A stretch of DNA of 64,000 bases from Streptomyces sp. A0958 (lineage in GTDB: Bacteria; Actinomycetota; Actinomycetes; Streptomycetales; Streptomycetaceae): contig NZ_SSBK01000009.1 in NCBI RefSeq assembly GCF_004795035.1, positions 1-64,000 of the forward strand, in the 5' to 3' direction. Shown here piece after piece: positions 55,468 to 64,000 of this stretch. The notes below the pieces were generated by a model that was given only the letters and a program-made list of their open reading frames with translations, was not told the origin of the DNA and made no database searches. Every line of letters begins with the position of its first letter. Position 1 is the first letter of the stretch. Made by a program: the position numbers and the translations under genes.

Positions 55468-55539
55468 TCAAGCAGCACGACCATGGCAGCCGGCGGGCCG
55501 GATGCCATAGGTAAAGACGAAGGTCGTGTGCTGACGCAT
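55468..55539 (-). CDS. putative leader peptide (23 aa) of chorismate mutase
   Basis: An ORF on the minus strand from ATG 55539 to TGA 55468 beginning MRQHTTFVFTYG. Codons 7, 9 and 11 are TTC, TTT and TAT (Phe, Phe, Tyr); TTT and TAT are rare in such a G/C-rich genome. A 9-bp hairpin (GGCATCCGG / CCGGCTGCC, 55506-55485) begins immediately after the TAT codon, the classic place of a pause hairpin. A CATACT box at 55551-55546 is placed so that transcription would start at the A of the ATG (leaderless message). Phe and Tyr are end products of the enzyme encoded downstream, so ribosome stalling here is a plausible sensor. Not verified by comparison. Confidence 0.6.
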   Translation of the reverse strand: MRQHTTFVFTYGIRPAGCHGRAA

Positions 55540-55639
55540 GGGGCCAGTATGGCCCCGCCGCCCGCGCCGGCCGACGCCGGGCCCGGATGGTGAGACGGAG
55601 CACGCTCGCCGTCCGGCGGGGGATGCTTCCGGCCGCCGG

Positions 55640-55645
55640 TAGAAT
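55640..55645 (+). promoter_or_regulatory. -10 box of guaA
   Basis: TAGAAT, followed by a start region and GGGAGG (55648-55653), 41 bases before the GTG at 55687. No clear -35 element. Confidence 0.5.
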
Positions 55646-55686
55646 TGGGAGGACCGACCCCTCTCCACCGCCGGAAGGCCGCCCCC

Positions 55687-57273
55687 GTGCCAGCAGCACC
55701 CCCCGCCGCCCCCGACACCACCACCGACGTGGTTCTCGTTGTCGACTTCGGCGCGCAGTACGCCCAGCTCATCGCCCGACGCGTCCGTGAGGCCCGGGTC
55801 TACAGCGAGATCGTGCCCTCCACGATGCCGGTGGCCGAGATGCTGGCCAAGAACCCCCGGGCGATCATCCTGTCCGGCGGGCCCTCCTCGGTCTACGCCG
55901 AGGGCGCGCCCTCGCTGGACCGCGCGCTGTTCGAGGCCGGGGTCCCCGTCTTCGGCATGTGCTACGGCTTCCAGCTGATGGCCACCACGCTCGGCGGCAC
56001 CGTCGACGACAACGGCGCCCGCGAGTACGGCCGCACCCCGCTCACCGTCTCCAAGGCCGGCTCCACCCTCTTCGAGGGCACCCCGGCCGACCAGTCGGTG
56101 TGGATGTCGCACGGCGACGCCTGCTCCGCCGCCCCCGAGGGCTTCACCGTCACCGCGTCCACGGACGTCGTCCCGGTCGCCGCCTTCGAGAACGACGAGA
56201 AGAAGCTCTACGGCGTCCAGTACCACCCCGAGGTCATGCACTCCACGCACGGCCAGCAGGTCCTGGAGCACTTCCTGTACCGGGGCGCGGGCATCGAGCC
56301 GACCTGGACCACGGGCAACGTGATCGAGGAGCAGGTCGCCGCGATCCGCGCGCAGGTCGGTGACAAGCGCGCCATCTGCGGCCTGTCCGGCGGCGTGGAC
56401 TCCGCCGTCGCCGCCGCCCTCGTGCAGAAGGCGATCGGCTCCCAGCTCACCTGCGTGTACGTCGACCACGGCCTGATGCGCAAGGGCGAGACCGAGCAGG
56501 TCGAGAAGGACTTCGTCGCCGCGACCGGCGCGAAGCTGAAGGTCGTCGACGCGGAGAAGCGCTTCCTCGACGCCCTGGCCGGCGTGTCCGACCCGGAGCA
56601 GAAGCGGAAGATCATCGGCCGCGAGTTCATCCGCGTCTTCGAGCAGGCCCAGCTGGAGATCCTCCAGGAGGACGGCCCCGAGGTCGCCTTCCTCGTGCAG
56701 GGCACGCTCTACCCGGACGTCGTGGAGTCCGGCGGCGGCACCGGCACCGCCAACATCAAGTCCCACCACAACGTGGGCGGGCTCCCCGAGGACATCGAGT
56801 TCGAGCTCGTCGAGCCGCTGCGCCAGCTGTTCAAGGACGAGGTCCGGATGGTCGGCCAGGAGCTCGGCCTGCCCGACGAGATCGTCCAGCGCCAGCCCTT
56901 CCCCGGCCCCGGCCTCGGCATCCGCATCGTCGGCGACGTCACGAAGGAGCGGCTCGACCTGCTGCGCGAGGCCGACGCCATCGCCCGCGAGGAGCTGACC
57001 GCCGCCGGCCTGGACCGGGACATCTGGCAGTGCCCGGTGGTCCTCCTCGCGGACGTCCGCAGCGTCGGCGTCCAGGGCGACGGCCGCACCTACGGCCACC
57101 CGATCGTGCTGCGCCCGGTCTCCTCCGAGGACGCCATGACCGCCGACTGGTCGCGGCTGCCGTACGAGACCCTGGCCAAGATCTCCACCCGCATCACCAA
57201 CGAGGTCGCCGACGTCAACCGCGTGGTGCTCGACGTGACGAGCAAGCCGCCGGGGACCATCGAGTGGGAGTGA
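55687..57273 (+). CDS. guaA: GMP synthase (glutamine-hydrolysing)
   Basis: Converts XMP to GMP. 528 residues from GTG 55687. Class I amidotransferase domain with nucleophile Cys92 ([11 protein letters not shown]) and QYHPEV; ATP-pyrophosphatase domain with [15 protein letters not shown] and [10 protein letters not shown]; dimerisation domain with [14 protein letters not shown] and the KPPGTIEWE end. Normal length for Streptomyces. Together with guaB and guaB3 it forms the guanine branch in this window. Confidence 0.97.
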   Translation: MPAAPPAAPDTTTDVVLVVDFGAQYAQLIARRVREARVYSEIVPSTMPVAEMLAKNPRAIILSGGPSSVYAEGAPSLDRALFEAGVPVFGMCYGFQLMATTLGGTVDDNGAREYGRTPLTVSKAGSTLFEGTPADQSVWMSHGDACSAAPEGFTVTASTDVVPVAAFENDEKKLYGVQYHPEVMHSTHGQQVLEHFLYRGAGIEPTWTTGNVIEEQVAAIRAQVGDKRAICGLSGGVDSAVAAALVQKAIGSQLTCVYVDHGLMRKGETEQVEKDFVAATGAKLKVVDAEKRFLDALAGVSDPEQKRKIIGREFIRVFEQAQLEILQEDGPEVAFLVQGTLYPDVVESGGGTGTANIKSHHNVGGLPEDIEFELVEPLRQLFKDEVRMVGQELGLPDEIVQRQPFPGPGLGIRIVGDVTKERLDLLREADAIAREELTAAGLDRDIWQCPVVLLADVRSVGVQGDGRTYGHPIVLRPVSSEDAMTADWSRLPYETLAKISTRITNEVADVNRVVLDVTSKPPGTIEWE

Positions 57274-57386
57274 ACCCTCCCGGTGCGTGACCGATGCCGC
57301 CGCCCGGTGTTCCGGGCGGCGGCATCGCCGTGTCCGCCGGAAAACGCTTGGCACCGCCCGCCGCGCCCGTGACAGGCTCCGCGCCC

Positions 57387-58141
57387 ATGTCATCCGATGA
57401 GATCCGCGCCTTGATGTCCGCCGCCCGCAACGACCGCCTGACCTGGAACACCCCGCTCTCCGAGGAGCACGCCGCCCGTCTCGTCGCGACCTGCGCCCCG
57501 GCGCCCGGGGCACGGATCGTGGACCTCGGCAGCGGCTGGGGCGAGCTGCTGATGCGCCTGGTGGAGTCGGCGCCCGGCAGCACCGGGGACGGCGTCGAGA
57601 CCGACGCCGAGGCCGTCGCGCGCGGGCGGGCGCTCGCGGGGAGCGGGGGCTCGCGGAGCGCGTACGGTTCCACGAGGTGCCCGCCGCCGAGTGGCCGGAC
57701 AAGGGCTACGACCTGGCCGTGTCCATCGGCGCCTCGCACACCTGGCCCGGGTCCACGCCCGAGGCGCTGGAGGCGCTGCGGGCGGCCGTGCGACCCGGGG
57801 GCCGGGTGCTGTTCGGGGAGGCGTTCTGGGAGCGGGAGCCCGACGAACGGGCACTGGCCGGGCTCGGCGCCGAGCCGGAGGACTTCGGCTCGCTGCTCGC
57901 CCTGATCCGGCGGGCCGAGGCCGCCGGGCTGCGGCCGCTCCAGGTGACCGTCGCCGACCAGCGGGAATGGGACCTCTTCGAGTCGGACGCCAACATCGGC
58001 CGGGACGAGCGCTGGGCGCCGGCCCACCCGGACCATCCGCTGCACGACGGGGTCGTCGCCGCGGTGGACGACCGGCGCACCGGCTACTACGGCGGCTACC
58101 GGGGCACGCTCGGCCTCGCCTACCTCGTCCTCAGCGCGTGA
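57387..58141 (+). pseudogene. SAM-dependent methyltransferase, frameshifted
   Basis: ATG 57387 opens a class I methyltransferase: SARNDRLTWNTPLSE-like beginning, motif I ARIVDLGSGWGELLMRLVE, then DAEAVARGRALA. At 57638-57641 one G is missing from a G run: the protein continues in the next frame with ERGLAERVRFHEVPAAEWP, DLAVSIGASHTWPGSTPEAL, RPGGRVLFGEAFWERE and ends ...YLVLSA at 58141. Without the change it would be a normal enzyme of about 250 residues. The run of Gs makes this either a recent mutation or a sequencing error. Confidence 0.8.
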
Positions 58142-58261
58142 ACCCGGCGCGTGAACCCGGCGACGTACACCGGCCGGAATCGGTACGTGATCGCTCTGGC
58201 CACCTGGGGTGACCGGCGGTAGCTTCCGACCGAATGCCCTGGGAGCCCCCGAGGAGTCGCC

Positions 58262-59032
58262 ATGCCCGAGCCCACACCCCTGCCCGTCGAGCAACTGCAC
58301 TTCGCGATGCCGCCCGTCCACCAGACGCCCGACGAGGAACGCGCACACCGCAAGGAGCGGCTGGCCGGAGCTCTGCGGCTGTTCGGTTCGTACGGTTACG
58401 AGGACGGCGTCTCCGGCCACATCACCGCACGCGACCCGGAGTACCCCTCCTGCTTCTGGGTCAATCCGTTCGGTCTCCCGTTCGACGAGTTGCGGCCCGA
58501 GGACCTGGTTCTGGTCAACGGCGAGGGCCAGGTCCTCCAGGGGCGCCACCACGTCAACCAGGCGGCGTTCACCGTCCACGCCCAGGTCCACCGGGCCCGC
58601 CCGGACGTCGTCGCGGTCGCGCACACCCACTCCGTGCACGGCAGGGCACTGGCCGCGCTGGGCGAGCTGATCGAGCCCATCACCCAGGAGTCCTGCGCCT
58701 TCTACGAGGACCACGCCCTGTACGACGCGTACACCGGGGTCGTGGTGGACGAGGACGAGGGGTGCCGGATCGCCGCCGCGCTCGGGGGCCGCAAGGCGGT
58801 CATCCTGCGCAACCACGGGCTGCTGACCGTGGGCGACTCGGTGGACGCGGCGGCCTGGTGGTTCCTCGCCCTCGAACGGTCCTGCCGGATTCAGCTGGCC
58901 GCGCGGGCGGCCGGAAAGCCCGTGCTGATCGAACACCGGGACGCGGTCGCCACCCGCGAACAGCTCGGCAGCGATCTCGTCGCCTGGATCAACTACCAGC
59001 CGCTCTGGCGCCGCATCTCTCGAACATTCTGA
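58262..59032 (+). CDS. class II aldolase/adducin family protein
   Basis: 256 residues, Zn-dependent aldolase fold. SYGYEDGVSGHITARDPEYP near residue 42, VHAQVHRARPDVVAVAHTHS with the metal His pair, and AVILRNHGLLTVGDSVDAAA with the third His. Relatives include fuculose- and ribulose-phosphate aldolases, but the plain adducin-like subfamily here has no firm substrate. ATG 58262 has GAGGAG upstream. A short duplicated motif (GCGTGAACCCG twice) lies at 58136-58160. Confidence 0.9.
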   Translation: MPEPTPLPVEQLHFAMPPVHQTPDEERAHRKERLAGALRLFGSYGYEDGVSGHITARDPEYPSCFWVNPFGLPFDELRPEDLVLVNGEGQVLQGRHHVNQAAFTVHAQVHRARPDVVAVAHTHSVHGRALAALGELIEPITQESCAFYEDHALYDAYTGVVVDEDEGCRIAAALGGRKAVILRNHGLLTVGDSVDAAAWWFLALERSCRIQLAARAAGKPVLIEHRDAVATREQLGSDLVAWINYQPLWRRISRTF

Positions 59033-59158
59033 CGAAGTCGCCCGCCCGGTGTGCCCCGATGAGGCAACCACCCGTCCCGTACGGCACAATTCGCAGCAAT
59101 CACAACCGAGTTGATCGGTCAATTGGCAGGACCAGGGGCGGGAAGGGCGGCGTTCGCC

Positions 59159-60424
59159 GTGGCGTTGGACGAGGCACGACAGAGCGCGCACGGCGGAGGC
59201 TGCACCTGCGGCGACTGCCCGCACGGGGCGCGCCAGGGGCACCGGCGCGCGGTGGCCGCCTTCCTGGCCAAGCGGGACGAGTTCGCCGCCGGACAGGGGC
59301 TGCCCGCCGGGGTCGCCCAGTCCGCCTCCGCGACCCGGCAGTGGGTCTCCGACGAACTGACCGAGTCCGCGCGGGCCGTCGCCGACCGGGGCCGGGAGGC
59401 CGGGGACGCCTGGCTGTACCGGGTGTGGCAGCGCACCCTGGTCATCGTCTGGGGCGCCCTCGCCGTGCTGGCCCTCGCCGAGGCCGCCACCGCGATCGGC
59501 GCGGGCTGGAGCCACGCCCGTACCGCCGGACTGGTCGCGGGGCTCGTCACCGCCGGGCTGCTGACCGGCGCCGCCCACGTCCACCGGGCGCGCGGCGGCC
59601 TCCTCGCGCCGCTGATCGGCGAGGACAACCGGCTCTCCACCTCCCGCACGGTCGCCGCGTCCTGGGTGCTGCTCGCCGTCTTCTCCGTGCTCGTCCTCGC
59701 CCTCCAGCTGGCCGCCGCCTCCGACCACGCGCGGCGCGACGAGCTGATCGACGGCCTGGACCTGGCGCGCGGCGCCGGGGTGGTCTCCGTGCTGGCGCTG
59801 GTGTGCGCCGTCGCGGTGGCGGTCCGCCGGGTGGTGAGCGTACGGGTGCTGTCCGGGCGGCTGCAGAAGCTGCGGGCCGACCGGCCGCGCGCGGCGGACC
59901 TGCTCACCGACGACTCGGGGCGCGGCGGCTTCACCGATGTGCAGTACGTGCTGGTGTCCACCGTCGCCGTGGTGTTCGCCGCGGTCCGCCTGGCCCGCCG
60001 GCCCGAGCAGCTGCCCGACCTGCCGTGGGGGCTCGCCCTGCTGGTGGCCGTGTCGGCGGCCGTCTACTTCACCGGGAAGTACGGCGAGGGCGGCCGGCCC
60101 GTCGTGCTGTCGGTGGTCCGGTCCCGGGAGGCGGGCGACCTGGACGCGCCGATCCGGACCGGCGACGACGTCGAGATCCGCGGCGCGGGGTTCGTACCGC
60201 CCGGCGCCGGGTCCCCGGACCGGCTGGCCCGCGTCGTCGTGCGGATCGGCTCCGTCCACGTCCATGTCCCGCTCATCCCGGTCACCGGCGGCTTCGCGAA
60301 CCCCTCCGACACCCTGCTGACCGTGCCGGTGCCGGTGGAGGTGGAGCCGGGCGTCGTCGAGGTGCAGGTCGTGACGGCCGCGGGGACGGAGTCCAACCGC
60401 GTCGCGATCGACGTGACCGACTGA
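59159..60424 (+). CDS. membrane protein with cysteine-rich start and C-terminal TIG-like domain
   Basis: 421 residues; family not named. GTG 59159 gives MALDEARQSAHGGGCTCGDC; TTG 59111 would add 16 residues. The Cys pair CTCGDC, near the start, may bind metal. About six membrane segments follow (LVIVWGALAVLALAEAATAI; AGLVAGLVTAGLLTGAAHVH; VLLAVFSVLVLALQLAA; GVVSVLALVCAVAVAV; YVLVSTVAVVFAAVRLA; GLALLVAVSAAVYFTGKYGE). The last 100 residues (APIRTGDDVEIRGAGFVPPG; PVEVEPGVVEVQVVTAAGTE) look like an IPT/TIG immunoglobulin-type domain. Role unknown. Confidence 0.8.
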   Translation: MALDEARQSAHGGGCTCGDCPHGARQGHRRAVAAFLAKRDEFAAGQGLPAGVAQSASATRQWVSDELTESARAVADRGREAGDAWLYRVWQRTLVIVWGALAVLALAEAATAIGAGWSHARTAGLVAGLVTAGLLTGAAHVHRARGGLLAPLIGEDNRLSTSRTVAASWVLLAVFSVLVLALQLAAASDHARRDELIDGLDLARGAGVVSVLALVCAVAVAVRRVVSVRVLSGRLQKLRADRPRAADLLTDDSGRGGFTDVQYVLVSTVAVVFAAVRLARRPEQLPDLPWGLALLVAVSAAVYFTGKYGEGGRPVVLSVVRSREAGDLDAPIRTGDDVEIRGAGFVPPGAGSPDRLARVVVRIGSVHVHVPLIPVTGGFANPSDTLLTVPVPVEVEPGVVEVQVVTAAGTESNRVAIDVTD

Positions 60425-60561
60425 CCGCGCCCGCTGTGAACCCGGCCCGCACGGGGTCCTTCCGCCGGCTTCGTACGTAAGGTCGGGTGACGGGCCGTAC
60501 GGTCCGGTGGCAGCGGCCGGGTGGTCGCACGGCACGGCACGGCCGCGGAAGGCGGAGAAGC

Positions 60562-61071
60562 ATGCACGGGTACGGCGGTAACGGGCGGGGCCTCGGCGAG
60601 GCCAGGAGCCTGCGGGACCTGGCACGGGAGCACGCCCTGCTGCCCCTGCGGATCTTCCTCGGGGTCACCTTCGTCTACGCGGCGCTCGACAAGCTCACCG
60701 ACAGCGCGTTCTTCCACGCCACCGGAGCCGGGTCGATCGGCGAGCAGATGCACGCCGTCCGCGACTCCGCCGCGATCCCCGGCCTGGTCGACCTGGCGCT
60801 GAAGGGCCCGTCCGGCTTCGGGTACGCCATCGCCTTCGGTGAACTCGCCGTCGGGATCGGCATCCTCCTCGGCCTGTGGACCCGGATCGCCGCGCTCGGC
60901 GGGGTCCTGATCTCGCTGAGCCTGTGGCTGACCGTCAGCTGGCAGGTCTCCCCGTACTACCTCGGCAACGACCTGGTCTACCTCATGGCCTGGCTGCCGC
61001 TGCTGCTCGGCGGGGCGGCGTCGTTCTCCCTGGACGCCGTTCTCGCGGCGCGGCGGCGGCGAATCCGGTAG
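60562..61071 (+). CDS. DoxX-family membrane protein
   Basis: 169 residues with four membrane helices (LLPLRIFLGVTFVYAALDKL; FGYAIAFGELAVGIGILLGL; IAALGGVLISLSLWLTVSW; LVYLMAWLPLLLGGAASFSL). The DoxX pattern F-x-Y-A-x-x-K in helix 1 and the G-E-L in helix 2 are clear. ATG 60562 has GGCGGAGAAG upstream. Its 3' end overlaps the opposing gene by 94 bases. Confidence 0.92.
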   Translation: MHGYGGNGRGLGEARSLRDLAREHALLPLRIFLGVTFVYAALDKLTDSAFFHATGAGSIGEQMHAVRDSAAIPGLVDLALKGPSGFGYAIAFGELAVGIGILLGLWTRIAALGGVLISLSLWLTVSWQVSPYYLGNDLVYLMAWLPLLLGGAASFSLDAVLAARRRRIR

Positions 61072-61241
61072 CCGATCCAGGTGACCAGGACGGCCACCCA
61101 CAGGCCGCCGGTGAACAGCCCGACGAAGAACTGCGGCGGGGCGTCCCAGAAGCCCGCCGCGTCCCACGCGTATCCGGCGGCCAGGGCCAGCATCACCAGG
61201 CCCGCCACGGCCCGCCCGGGCCGGATCTCATGACGCGGCAC
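60978..61241 (-). CDS. small two-helix membrane protein
   Basis: 87 residues: two hydrophobic helices (AVAGLVMLALAAGYAWDAAG; FFVGLFTGGLWVAVLVTWIG) and a basic tail (YRIRRRRAARTASRE). GTG 61241 lies inside the end of the upstream PspC gene (14-base overlap), so it is coupled to it. The 3' part lies antisense to the DoxX gene. Function unknown. Confidence 0.75.
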   Translation of the reverse strand: MPRHEIRPGRAVAGLVMLALAAGYAWDAAGFWDAPPQFFVGLFTGGLWVAVLVTWIGYRIRRRRAARTASRENDAAPPSSSGSQAMR

Positions 61242-62538
61242 GGTTGACCTCCACCTGTCCGTAGCCGACTTCCAGATCGAGTTCGATGGTGCCGCCCGGC
61301 TTGCTGCCCTCGGCCGGGGGCAGCGTCCGGTGCTCGTCCTGCGAGGCGCGGATGTCCAGGTCGCCCCTGCTGTGCGAGTCCAGCACCACGATCGCGCCGA
61401 TGCGGGTCTTCGCGTGCACCTCGACGGTGGCCTCCCGCGGCACGTGCACCAGGACCCGGCCCGCCCGGGCCTCCACCCGGGTCCTCACGGTCTCGCCCCT
61501 GGGCACCGCGATCCGGCTGAGGTCCAGCTCCGCCTGCCCGGAGCCGACCGCGTAACGCGGCTGCACCGCGGCGGCCGACACCGGGCGCCACTCCTCGCGC
61601 ACCCAGTGCGTGGGGATGTCCTTGGGCAGCACGGCGGCCCCCGCCAGCAGCCCGGCCGTGATCATCGCCAGCAGCAGCGTGCCGAAACCGGTCCGTCCGA
61701 CGAAGGCGCTGACCAGCATCGCGAGCCCGAACACCGCGAGCGCGGCGGCGAGCCCGATCTGCAGGCTCGTACCGAGCGGCTGGGCGTCCCAGCTCAGCCC
61801 CGTGCCCAGGCCGCCCGCGACCAGCGCGCCCAGGAACGCCGGGCCGCCGATGGAGCGCGGCCCCCGGACCTCCTGCGACCGGGGCGGCGGCGGGCGGAAC
61901 GGCGCGTCGGCCGTCGCCCCGCGCGGCTCCCCGTCGACCACCGCGTCCGGCGGCCCCCACAGATAACCGATGCCCAAGGGGCCCGTCGTGCCGTCCTTGA
62001 TGATCGGGTCCCGCCACCAGGACGGGCCCGACAGCGTCGGCGGCGCCTTCACCTCGGGCGGCGCGTCCGACACCGCCTGCGCGGCCGCCGCGTGCAGCGG
62101 GTCCTGCGGATCGGCCGTCTTGCGCGCCTGCGTCCACATGGAGAACCCGAGAACCGCGAGCGACAGCATCGCGGAGAAGGCGAGCGTGCCGCCGTTGCCC
62201 AGCATCGACAGGAACAGACCACAGCCGATCAGCGCGCACAGCACCGCGCTCAGCGACGCACCCTCGACGCGCCCCGACAGCAGCCGGCGCGCCCCGTTCT
62301 CGTCCTCGCCCTCCAGCGGGATCAGCAGCCAGGCGAAGCCGTAGAAGATCAGCCCGAAGCCACCGGTCACGGAGAGCACACCGAGCACGATCCGGAAGAT
62401 CACCGGATCGACCTCGCAGTACCGGCCGACCCCGCCGCACACCCCGGCCACCACCTTGTGCCGCGGGCTGCGGTGCAGGCGCGGTGCGGGCGGGGGAGGC
62501 GGCGCGGCGCCGGGCGGCGCGTCCTGGGGAACGGTCAT
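61228..62538 (-). CDS. PspC-domain membrane protein with C-terminal LiaF-like adhesin domain
   Basis: 436 residues. PspC domain at about 20-80 (LHRSPRHKVVAGVCGGVGRY; FYGFAWLLIPLEG), then several membrane helices (LSAVLCALIGCGLFLSML; AFSAMLSLAVLGFSMW; FGTLLLAMITAGLLAGAAVL). The last 130 residues (GQAELDLSRIAVPRGETVRT; VHVPREATVEVHAKTRIGAI; LDLEVGYGQVEVNRA) form the beta-helix-like domain seen in LiaF and related envelope-stress proteins. ATG 62538. Divergent from the PspC histidine kinase, with which it probably forms one sensing unit. Confidence 0.92.
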   Translation of the reverse strand: MTVPQDAPPGAAPPPPPAPRLHRSPRHKVVAGVCGGVGRYCEVDPVIFRIVLGVLSVTGGFGLIFYGFAWLLIPLEGEDENGARRLLSGRVEGASLSAVLCALIGCGLFLSMLGNGGTLAFSAMLSLAVLGFSMWTQARKTADPQDPLHAAAAQAVSDAPPEVKAPPTLSGPSWWRDPIIKDGTTGPLGIGYLWGPPDAVVDGEPRGATADAPFRPPPPRSQEVRGPRSIGGPAFLGALVAGGLGTGLSWDAQPLGTSLQIGLAAALAVFGLAMLVSAFVGRTGFGTLLLAMITAGLLAGAAVLPKDIPTHWVREEWRPVSAAAVQPRYAVGSGQAELDLSRIAVPRGETVRTRVEARAGRVLVHVPREATVEVHAKTRIGAIVVLDSHSRGDLDIRASQDEHRTLPPAEGSKPGGTIELDLEVGYGQVEVNRAAS

Positions 62539-62712
62539 GGCTCCATGGTGACGGGCCCCGCGCCCCCGCGGCACCCGCCCCGACCCTGGCCGGTCCCTGA
62601 TATTGATCCGCCCGGCCCTCAGGGGTGCCGAGGCGCCGCACCCCGGGTCTCAGGGTCGAAGTGGGGGCCGACCCTGATGCCGCCACCCGTACGGGCATGT
62701 GACGATCGGGGC

Positions 62713-64000
62713 ATGCCAGCCGCCACCACCCGAGCCGCAAGCTCCCAGGCCCCCGACCCGGAGGAGCCGCCGCTGCGCAAGCTGTACCGCAGCGCCGACG
62801 GCCGGCTGCTGGGCGGGGTCGCACGCGGGCTCGCCGGGCACCTCGGACTGCCGGTCGCCTGGCTGCGGTTCGTCTTCCTCGGACTGTTCTTCGCGGACGG
62901 CCTCGGCGCGCTCCTGTACGCGGTGTTCTGGATCGTGGTCCCGCTCGGCGTCGGCGGCGTCGACACCCCCCGGTCCGTCTTCGAGACCGACGCCGACGGC
63001 AGGCGCCGGCTCCGCAAACCCGACCCGGGCCAGGTCTTCGCCCTCATCGCCCTGCTCGTCGGCGCCGTGATCTTCGTCGGCAACGTCGACATGGGCGGCA
63101 ACGCCGACCGCTACATCTGGCCGACCCTGCTCATCGGCGCCGGTTCCGTCCTGGTGTGGCGCCAGGCCGACAACGCCCGCCGCGCCCGCTGGGTGGAGGT
63201 CGGCAGCCGCCGCCGCGTCCTGCACCTGGCCCGCGCCCTGGCCGGTGTCGTCCTCGTCGGCCTCGGTCTCGCCGTCTTCATCGTCGTACGCGGCTCCGCC
63301 GCCCAGCTCGGCAACGTCCTCACCGCGGCCATCGCCGTCCTCACCGGCATCGCCCTGCTCGCCGGTCCCTACCTCGTCCGCATGACCCAGGACCTCTCCG
63401 AGGAACGCCTCATGCGCATCAGGGCCCAGGAGCGCGCCGAGGTCGCCGCCCACGTCCACGACTCCGTGCTGCACACCCTCACCCTGATCCAGCGCAACGC
63501 CGACGAGGCGGGCGAGGTCCGCCGGCTGGCCCGCGCCCAGGAACGCGAGCTGCGCAACTGGCTGTACAACCCCGAGGGCACCGGCAAGGACGAGGACGAC
63601 GAGCCCGAGACCATGGCCGAGGCGGTCAAACGGGCCGCGGCCGAGGTCGAGGACAAGCACGGCGTCCCGCTGGAGGTCGTCGTCGTCGGCGACTGCCCGC
63701 TCGACGAGAAGCTGGCCGCACAGATGCAGGCCGCGCGCGAGGCGATGGTCAACGCCGCCAAGTACGGTGGCGAGGGCGGCGCCGTCCAGGTCTACGCGGA
63801 GGTCGAGGGCCGTACGGTCTTCGTCTCCGTGCGCGACCGGGGCCCGGGATTCGACCTGGACTCCGTACCGGGGGACAGAATGGGCGTACGAGAATCGATC
63901 ATCGGCCGGATGCAGCGCAACGGCGGTACCGCCCGGCTGCGTTCGGTGCCCGGCGGGGGCACGGAAGTCGAGCTGGAGATGGAGAGGGCGAGCGATGAAC
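62713..64000 (+). CDS. PspC-domain sensor histidine kinase (3' end outside window)
   Basis: 429 codons are visible without a stop. ATG 62713. PspC domain (LYRSADGRLLGGVARGLAGH; YAVFWIVVPLGVGGVD), five to six membrane helices (VFALIALLVGAVIFVGNV; LARALAGVVLVGLGLAVFIV), then a NarX/DesK-like dimerisation segment with phospho-His249 (AHVHDSVLHTLTLIQRN) and a HATPase domain (REAMVNAAKYGG; VRDRGPGFDLDSV; GGGTEVELEME). A response regulator gene is expected just beyond the right edge. Likely an envelope-stress two-component system. Confidence 0.9.
   Translation, partial: MPAATTRAASSQAPDPEEPPLRKLYRSADGRLLGGVARGLAGHLGLPVAWLRFVFLGLFFADGLGALLYAVFWIVVPLGVGGVDTPRSVFETDADGRRRLRKPDPGQVFALIALLVGAVIFVGNVDMGGNADRYIWPTLLIGAGSVLVWRQADNARRARWVEVGSRRRVLHLARALAGVVLVGLGLAVFIVVRGSAAQLGNVLTAAIAVLTGIALLAGPYLVRMTQDLSEERLMRIRAQERAEVAAHVHDSVLHTLTLIQRNADEAGEVRRLARAQERELRNWLYNPEGTGKDEDDEPETMAEAVKRAAAEVEDKHGVPLEVVVVGDCPLDEKLAAQMQAAREAMVNAAKYGGEGGAVQVYAEVEGRTVFVSVRDRGPGFDLDSVPGDRMGVRESIIGRMQRNGGTARLRSVPGGGTEVELEMERASDE

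Noticed and set aside
57215..60625. 1136-codon minus-strand frame
   Set aside because: Antisense of the methyltransferase, aldolase and membrane protein genes; composition typical of high-GC shadow frames.

Overview
The window is high-GC actinobacterial DNA from a Streptomyces-type chromosome. The codon use is G/C-rich at third positions, and the developmental genes whiD and bldM sit side by side, followed by an ECF sigma gene that looks like shbA and by guaB. Other markers are a groES-groEL1 pair under two CIRCE operators, a WhiJ-type XRE/DUF397 locus, WhiB and PspC proteins and an LAXTG sortase substrate. There are no rRNA or CRISPR signals, and I could identify no tRNA gene.

Left part (1-11,000), accessory in character. 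It starts inside an IS256-type transposase, followed by a small orphan gene and a dead integration module: an integrase with a nonsense codon and a frameshift, plus an internally shortened excisionase. argG with ARG boxes is next, then a DUF4396 fragment, a RibD/DHFR-like reductase, a winged-helix/zinc-ribbon protein, a WhiJ-type set (HATPase, XRE-DUF5753, DUF397), an AAA ATPase of the DUF234 type and a double-headed Lrp regulator divergent from an MFS exporter.

Middle part (11,000-40,140), mostly core. glmS, acpS, the NAD(P)HX repair enzyme gene, a DUF488 gene, alr and an alpha/beta hydrolase lead into the t6A genes tsaE, tsaB, rimI and tsaD, which are partly overlapping. Then come a CE4 polysaccharide deacetylase, groES-groEL1, an SDR and a MOSC protein, a LysR regulator, whiD divergent from bldM (with a sequence matching the BldN promoter consensus), the shbA-like sigma factor, guaB, a GuaB3-type paralogue, a proline-rich membrane protein, a nucleotide-sugar dehydrogenase lacking its catalytic cysteine, and glpD.

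Right part (40,140-64,000). A 38-bp minisatellite precedes a serine hydrolase. A three-gene Ser/Thr kinase array follows, in which the middle gene is a pseudokinase with a roughly 450-residue low-complexity insert; all three share a similar extracytoplasmic domain. Then come a succinate-semialdehyde dehydrogenase, a GMC oxidoreductase, an LAXTG surface protein, and chorismate mutase preceded by a leader peptide and two hairpins that look like a transcription attenuator. guaA, a frameshifted methyltransferase, a class II aldolase, a TIG-like membrane protein, DoxX, and a divergent PspC protein / PspC histidine kinase pair (cut by the window end) finish the window.

The most interesting candidate for something undescribed is the leader-peptide attenuator upstream of chorismate mutase (55,412-55,551). 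The pseudokinase array, the two enzyme-fold proteins that have lost catalytic residues, and the tandem repeats come next.
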